Source: CAYUBI01 sp964443005
Lineage (GTDB): Bacteria; Margulisbacteria; Riflemargulisbacteria; GWF2-35-9; CAYUBI01
Length of the DNA: 20,583 nucleotides
Direction: 5' to 3'
Assembly: GCA_964443005.1 (NCBI GenBank)
Contig: CAYUBI010000034.1
Span: 1-20,583 of the forward strand
In this document: piece by piece, positions 15,961 through 20,583 of the stretch
Position numbering within the stretch: position 1 is the first letter of the stretch
How the letters are laid out: each line of letters starts with the position of its first letter
Made by a program: the position numbers and the translations under genes
Notes under the pieces: generated by a model
What the model saw: only the letters and a program-made list of their open reading frames with translations
Told to the model about the DNA's origin: nothing
Database searches by the model: none

Positions 15961-16664
15961 GTCACGGCCAGAAACACAACCCAATGCAAGGAAAACATAA
16001 CGGCGGCGAAGAAGGCGAAAGCCCAATAGGATTTATCATGTTTGGCGACCTGATGTCGCAATTACTTTGCTTTTTTGTTCTACTCTTTGTTTTTGCATCT
16101 CAAAATATTTCAAAAACTGAAGGTAGCACATTTGAACAAGTCCTTAAAGAACTCAGTAAAAACTTTACAGATTCAATGGCAGGAAAAACACCATTAAAAG
16201 CGCAACCTAAAATCGATGAAAAACAAAAAATAGTCAATACCGTAAACCAAGCAATTATGGAACAAAAACTTGTCGAATTTATCGAAGTCGTTGTTGAAGA
16301 AAAACGAATTCGACTTGTACTTCCGCAACCACTTTTGTTCGAATCCGGCCATTCAGAACTAAAAGCAAATTACGAAGAAATTTTAGCACCCATTGGCGAT
16401 ATTCTAAGAAATATGCCAAACAATATTGTTGTAGAAGGACACACGGATAATGTCCCAATTAATCCATCTTGCAAATACCGCTCCAATTGGGAATTATCAT
16501 TTTTTAGAGCCTATAACATTTTATCCTACCTTGTTAATCAACAAAATATCCCACCCAAACGGCTAACAACTATGGGATACGGAGAATTTTACCCACGCGT
16601 ACCTAATGACTCAGAAAAAAACCGAACGTTAAACCGACGAATAGAAATAGATATTATGATGTAA
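15957..16664 (+). CDS. motB: Stator protein MotB, second copy
   Basis: This is the partner of the adjacent MotA. A short His/Gly-rich cytoplasmic N-terminus (1-24) is followed by one membrane segment (about 25-47) with the ion-binding Asp as D31 in FGDLMSQLLCFFVLLF. This helix resembles sodium-type PomB (F-x-DLMS-x-L-x-CFFVLL) apart from Gln at Asp+4, a substitution shared with the first MotB here. The linker runs to about 105. The OmpA-like peptidoglycan-binding domain shows GHTDNVPI (161-168), NWELSFFRA (177-185) and NRRIEI (226-231). Length (235 aa) is ordinary. It ends the two-gene operon; the sensor gene begins 57 bases downstream behind its own promoter. Confidence 0.92.
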   Translation: MSHGQKHNPMQGKHNGGEEGESPIGFIMFGDLMSQLLCFFVLLFVFASQNISKTEGSTFEQVLKELSKNFTDSMAGKTPLKAQPKIDEKQKIVNTVNQAIMEQKLVEFIEVVVEEKRIRLVLPQPLLFESGHSELKANYEEILAPIGDILRNMPNNIVVEGHTDNVPINPSCKYRSNWELSFFRAYNILSYLVNQQNIPPKRLTTMGYGEFYPRVPNDSEKNRTLNRRIEIDIMM

Positions 16665-16686
16665 TCGTTCAAAAAACCTTCTGCTC

Positions 16687-16721
16687 TTGACATATTCATA
16701 AAATACCCTTATTTTTCCTAT
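16687..16721 (+). promoter_or_regulatory. Sigma70-type promoter of the Cache/GAF sensor, predicted leaderless
   Basis: TTGACA (16687-16692, perfect), a 17-base spacer and TATTTT (16710-16715; 4/6) end six bases before the ATG at 16722. The six bases TTCCTA contain no Shine-Dalgarno site. The geometry is the same as at leuA. Confidence 0.65.
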
Positions 16722-18782
16722 ATGGAATTATCTATCATAAACAATCAACTAACTAAGCTTTTCTTTCGTATTCGTTCACACGTGCACAAAATTTTTCCAT
16801 CAGAACCAACATTATTTGCTGCAGCATTATGGTTAATTGGCCTATTTATTATCCCGTTATTCATAATAGCAGGTACGTATTATACGCATACTCAACAAAC
16901 TCAAAAGCAACATATCGAAAACGAACTGCAAACAATTAGCCATTTCAAAAAAGACCAAATTCTATCATATTTTAGCGAACGTATTTCTGAAATCAAAAAA
17001 ATTGCATCTCAACCATCAACTATTGAAGAATTTCGAACACTAACAACAACATTTGAAAAAAGCAACCAACCGCTATTCCAATTTATTAAAAGCCAAGACT
17101 GGAAAGACATTATTGTGGGTATTGATACCGAATTTCTATCAATAAAAAATAATGTTAGCTATCAAGACATCTATTGGATCGACACACACGGCAATATTAT
17201 CTGGACGGGTCTTCAAAACAAAGACCTTGGAACCAATATTTTTCTTGATCCCTATGATAAAAAGGATTTCGGTCAGTTATGCCAAAAATCGTATTTACAA
17301 GATACCCAGCTAATATCTGATGTCATTGAGGATGAAACATACTTAGGCGAACCCGTATTTTTTATAACACATCCTGTACATGATAAACGAGGTGAGCGTA
17401 TTGGCATTATTGCATTAAAATATACCCTATCTGGATTAAGCACGCTAATGACTCAACGTTTATTTGGGAAAACAGGCGACATAATAATTATTGGCGAAGA
17501 TCTTTCGCTAAGAAGTGACTCTCGTTTTGAAAAAAATGGTATTCTAAAAAAGAAATATGACATTCATGCAGCTACACTTGCAAAAAAGAATCCCCAGACC
17601 GAAGATTCACTCATTCAATATGCTAGCAGCCAAGGGGCCGACCGTGTGGGCGTCTATGTAAATGTCCCTGTAGGCACTAACCATTGGACCATCATAACGC
17701 ATATTGAAGCAACAGAGGCCTTTGCTGCACTGTCAAAACTAAAAAGAAATCTCATTGCTTCATTCATTGGCTTTAGTATTCTTATAGGAATAAGCACGCT
17801 ACTTGTTTTTCGAAAACTTATTCATCCTATACTCGAAATCAAAAACAAGAATAACCTAGAATTAGCAAACTCTTCACAAAAAATAAACGCAGTTTTATCT
17901 AACGAAATATGGCTAAGAACCTCACGCGAAGAACTAGCTCATATCATCAATCAACAAGAAACTCTTGATCATTTTTCAAAAAATATCCTTGCGATTCTCT
18001 GCAAAACACTTACAGCAAACGTTGCAGCCTTATATCTATTGACTGACACAGAAAAAAATTTCAATTTAATAGCAAGTTATGGAGCTGAGCTAAATCAATT
18101 AGCTAGTTGCCGCGCAAAAATCTCTAGCCAAGATGCAGGAATGGCCAGCGAAGCGATTCAATCAAAGAGCCTTCAAAAACTACATAACGTTCCATCCAAC
18201 TATTTACAAGTATCCTCTGCTCTAGGGCATATTCAAGCCTCAACCATTTATATTGCCCCCATAATAATAAGCAACCAAGTCATTGCAATCATAGAAATTG
18301 GAACATTAGACTCTTTATCCGAAAATCAAGAACAGTATCTACAACTAGCAATGGACTCTACAGGAATTATTTTTCAGAACTATCGAATCAATCAAGCCCA
18401 CGAAATAAAAACTAACGCAATACAAAAAATATATGATGAACAGCAACGTGAGATAGATACCCTACGTATCGCAAAGGAAACGCAAAAACTAGAGAATGAA
18501 CGTCTACGAAACAACATCCATGAAATGAACGAAAAACAAATAACGCTTCTTTCAATTCAAAATTCTATGGAACAAGAAAAAAAAGAGCTAATCGTTAAAA
18601 ACTGCGAACTAACTGAAACAAAGCTCAAATTAGAACAATTATCTAATAAAAACAAAAACCAAAAAGACCGAGCCACTCACCAATCATCAAACTTTATTTC
18701 AAAACTAGCTCGTGAAATGAATACGACTAACGAGTACGATTGGGATTCAGAAACGATCACGCATCTATTAGTTCAAGACTAA
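16722..18782 (+). CDS. Membrane sensor: Cache-like extracytoplasmic region, GAF, coiled coil, no output domain
   Basis: This 686-residue protein spans the membrane at about 31-54 and 344-363. The roughly 290 residues between look like a double-Cache ligand-binding region, with YWIDTHGNIIWTG at 151-163 and an ITHPVHDKRGERIGIIALKY segment at 215-234. After TM2 comes only a short HAMP-like stretch (364-395), then a GAF domain (about 415-556), which includes TIYIAPIIISNQVIAIIEIG (508-527). A highly charged coiled coil of Lys, Glu, Gln and Asn (about 560-650) follows, then a short tail. There is no histidine kinase, GGDEF, EAL, methyl-accepting or phosphatase domain, so output must be by protein contact. 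The gene follows motB by 57 bases with its own promoter. Its stop overlaps the convergent MORN gene by four bases. Confidence 0.82.
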   Translation: MELSIINNQLTKLFFRIRSHVHKIFPSEPTLFAAALWLIGLFIIPLFIIAGTYYTHTQQTQKQHIENELQTISHFKKDQILSYFSERISEIKKIASQPSTIEEFRTLTTTFEKSNQPLFQFIKSQDWKDIIVGIDTEFLSIKNNVSYQDIYWIDTHGNIIWTGLQNKDLGTNIFLDPYDKKDFGQLCQKSYLQDTQLISDVIEDETYLGEPVFFITHPVHDKRGERIGIIALKYTLSGLSTLMTQRLFGKTGDIIIIGEDLSLRSDSRFEKNGILKKKYDIHAATLAKKNPQTEDSLIQYASSQGADRVGVYVNVPVGTNHWTIITHIEATEAFAALSKLKRNLIASFIGFSILIGISTLLVFRKLIHPILEIKNKNNLELANSSQKINAVLSNEIWLRTSREELAHIINQQETLDHFSKNILAILCKTLTANVAALYLLTDTEKNFNLIASYGAELNQLASCRAKISSQDAGMASEAIQSKSLQKLHNVPSNYLQVSSALGHIQASTIYIAPIIISNQVIAIIEIGTLDSLSENQEQYLQLAMDSTGIIFQNYRINQAHEIKTNAIQKIYDEQQREIDTLRIAKETQKLENERLRNNIHEMNEKQITLLSIQNSMEQEKKELIVKNCELTETKLKLEQLSNKNKNQKDRATHQSSNFISKLAREMNTTNEYDWDSETITHLLVQD

Positions 18783-19723
18783 TCGTCAGATCTAGGTTCA
18801 TGAACCACAGATTTTCGTTTACCAACTAAAGCTCCATTTTTATAAACAGCCTCTGAAACCAAAACACCTGAAGATGAATAATATCGTGCAATTCCATCTA
18901 ACCAACCCATTCTATAATTTTTTTCGAATCTAACATTCCCATTATCAAAATAGGTAATAGATACTCCATTCAAAAGACCATTTTTATATGTATCTTCAAA
19001 TAGCAAATTCCCGTTATCTAAATACCCCTTGGAAATTCCATTCAAATCATCATTTTCATATCGCCAAGCAAACTTCCACGCTCCGTTTGAGAAAAATTCA
19101 TAAACAATGCCATCAGGAACAGCACCCTTCTCATTCAGAATTTTCCAGATCACCATCGAATTCCATCTTCGAACAGAATCAGGAATACCCTTACTCATTT
19201 TCATCGAAACTCCAGCAGACATCCAAGCCCAACCTCCCAGAATACCATCTTCTTCTGGCTGATTTTTCAAAAACTCAAAATTCGACATAGCCTTACGCCT
19301 AGCAACCAAACGCCCATTGCGCCTAAAAAAATCAGTAACTGATCCATCAGAATTTAAAACAACCTCACGAACAACCTCAAAAATACCAGTTTTTACTGCC
19401 ACTGTCTCGCTTTTGTTAACATAAAAAAACCACACACAAAACAACAAAACAGCCATAAAACCAGAGACCCTCTCAATCCACCGATGATTACGCTGCCAAA
19501 ATGTTTTTGCTACAGATTTTACAGGTTGATAATTTCGCTCAAGAACATTTATATCTTGTTGAACACCAGAAGCAATCGTGGATGCACGCGAAGAAAAAGA
19601 ATTTTTAAATTTTGAATAATCAAAATCAACAACAGCATCAACTTTTGAATCAAAAGATCGAGCTGCACGATTAATCCAGTTATCAATAGTTTCTTTGAGA
19701 GAGCCGAAAAAAAAGTTACTCAT
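18779..19723 (-). CDS. Membrane-anchored MORN_2-repeat protein (YwqK-like)
   Basis: The true start is ATG 19723; the frame is open further upstream only because it reads through the 5S rRNA. The 314-residue product has a soluble N-terminal part (1-84), one membrane segment (about 87-102) and a C-terminal domain. Near the end are about four tandem repeats of about 24 residues (about 204-300). The core reads Y-x-x-N-G-x-x-x-x-E-x-x-Y-x-x-G-x-x-x-G, for example YLDNGNLLFEDTYKNGLLNG (234-253) and YFDNGNVRFEKNYRMGWLDG (258-277). These are MORN_2 repeats, often annotated as YwqK-family antitoxin. No toxin gene is adjacent, so that label should not be taken as function. The stop codon overlaps that of the convergent sensor gene. 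A leaderless promoter sits directly beyond the 5S gene. Confidence 0.85.
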   Translation of the reverse strand: MSNFFFGSLKETIDNWINRAARSFDSKVDAVVDFDYSKFKNSFSSRASTIASGVQQDINVLERNYQPVKSVAKTFWQRNHRWIERVSGFMAVLLFCVWFFYVNKSETVAVKTGIFEVVREVVLNSDGSVTDFFRRNGRLVARRKAMSNFEFLKNQPEEDGILGGWAWMSAGVSMKMSKGIPDSVRRWNSMVIWKILNEKGAVPDGIVYEFFSNGAWKFAWRYENDDLNGISKGYLDNGNLLFEDTYKNGLLNGVSITYFDNGNVRFEKNYRMGWLDGIARYYSSSGVLVSEAVYKNGALVGKRKSVVHEPRSDD

Positions 19724-19760
19724 AATAATTACTATATCAGAAAAATATGAATTTTGACAA
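19724..19760 (-). promoter_or_regulatory. Promoter of the MORN gene, predicted leaderless, directly after 5S rRNA
   Basis: On the minus strand TTGTCA (19755-19760; 5/6), an 18-base spacer and TATAGT (19731-19736; 5/6, with an upstream TG making it an extended -10) end seven bases before the ATG at 19723. No Shine-Dalgarno site is present. The -35 lies eight bases from the end of the 5S helix. Confidence 0.7.
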
Positions 19761-19761
19761 T

Positions 19762-19777
19762 AAAAAAACCTACTTGG
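19762..19777 (-). terminator. Candidate terminator: 3' strand of 5S helix plus U tract
   Basis: In the minus-strand transcript the 3' strand of the 5S terminal helix (CCAAGUAGG) runs straight into seven U residues (19762-19768). The 5' side carries matching A residues (19893-19897 on the plus strand are T), so the helix extends to about 14 pairs. A U tract after a strong helix is terminator-like, but the enclosed loop would be the whole 5S RNA, and no separate compact hairpin is seen. Confidence 0.35.
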
Positions 19778-19892
19778 CAACGTCCTACTCTCCCACAAGG
19801 TTGCCCCTGAAGTACCATCGGCGCTAAAGAGCTTAACTGCTGTGTTCGGGATGGGAACAGGTGTTTCCTCTTTGCTATAATCACCAAGTAGG
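19769..19892 (-). rRNA. rrf: 5S ribosomal RNA
   Basis: The minus strand carries a complete 5S rRNA. The terminal helix is CCUACUUGG (5' end, 19884-19892) pairing with CCAAGUAGG (19769-19777). Inside it the invariant CCCAUCCCGAACACAG region of loop B/C and the GGGAGAGUAGGACG segment near the 3' end are readable. The mature ends are probably a few bases inside the stated limits, giving the usual length of about 115-120 bases. It follows 23S after a spacer of about 75 bases that contains no tRNA. Confidence 0.95.
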
Positions 19893-19965
19893 TTTTTAAG
19901 AAAACCCAATTTATTCATTTATACCACACAATTCCAAAGTCTTCAATTGTAGATCGAGATCTAAA

Positions 19966-20583
<618 letters not shown>

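Noticed and set aside
19724..19918. N-terminal extension of the MORN gene by 65 codons
   Set aside because: These codons read through the 5S rRNA and across the MORN promoter; ATG 19723 has the correct promoter spacing, so the extension is not coding.

Overview
The window is AT-rich bacterial chromosome with dense coding. It carries primary metabolism on the left, a motility and signalling block in the middle and right, and the 3' end of an rRNA operon at the right edge. I cannot name the lineage. Two stator (MotA/MotB) pairs with peptidoglycan-binding MotB domains, a lytic transglycosylase and a secreted glycosidase-like protein suggest a walled, motile or formerly motile bacterium, probably with an outer membrane. 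There is no phage, insertion sequence, CRISPR array or tRNA, and no gene-free stretch longer than 300 bases.

Layout. (1) Positions 8-4246, minus strand, form one compact operon transcribed right to left: leuA (2-isopropylmalate synthase), a Bax-inhibitor-1 family membrane protein, a 38-residue zinc-ribbon protein, purD and rdgB. (2) A cardiolipin-synthase-like gene (minus, from 5854) diverges from a soluble-transglycosylase gene (plus, 5895). (3) A DUF362/ferredoxin protein is at 7047-8153. (4) A four-gene operon occupies 8232-11126: cyclic-nucleotide-binding protein, MotA, MotB, and a PAS protein with a degraded histidine-kinase ATPase domain. A signal-peptide-bearing GH8-like protein follows. 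(5) A P-type ATPase on the minus strand (12449-15049) overlaps the GH8-like gene tail to tail. (6) A second, diverged MotA/MotB pair (15181-16664) is followed by a large membrane sensor with an extracytoplasmic Cache-like region, a GAF domain and a long coiled coil, but no output domain. (7) A membrane-anchored MORN_2-repeat protein on the minus strand starts directly beyond the 5S rRNA. 5S and the 3' part of 23S complete the window.

Two themes stand out. First, at several transcription-unit first genes a sigma70-like promoter has its -10 hexamer only 6-7 bases before the start codon with no Shine-Dalgarno sequence, which predicts leaderless mRNAs. The cases are leuA, the DUF362 gene, the P-type ATPase, the Cache/GAF sensor, the MORN gene and, more weakly, cls. 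Genes inside operons mostly have good Shine-Dalgarno sites or stop/start overlaps. Second, two stator pairs sit within about 9 kb among sensory proteins that lack normal catalytic output (cNMP-binding domain alone, PAS plus pseudo-ATPase, Cache/GAF/coiled coil). This suggests a signal-controlled stator system. That link is inference from gene order and missing residues.
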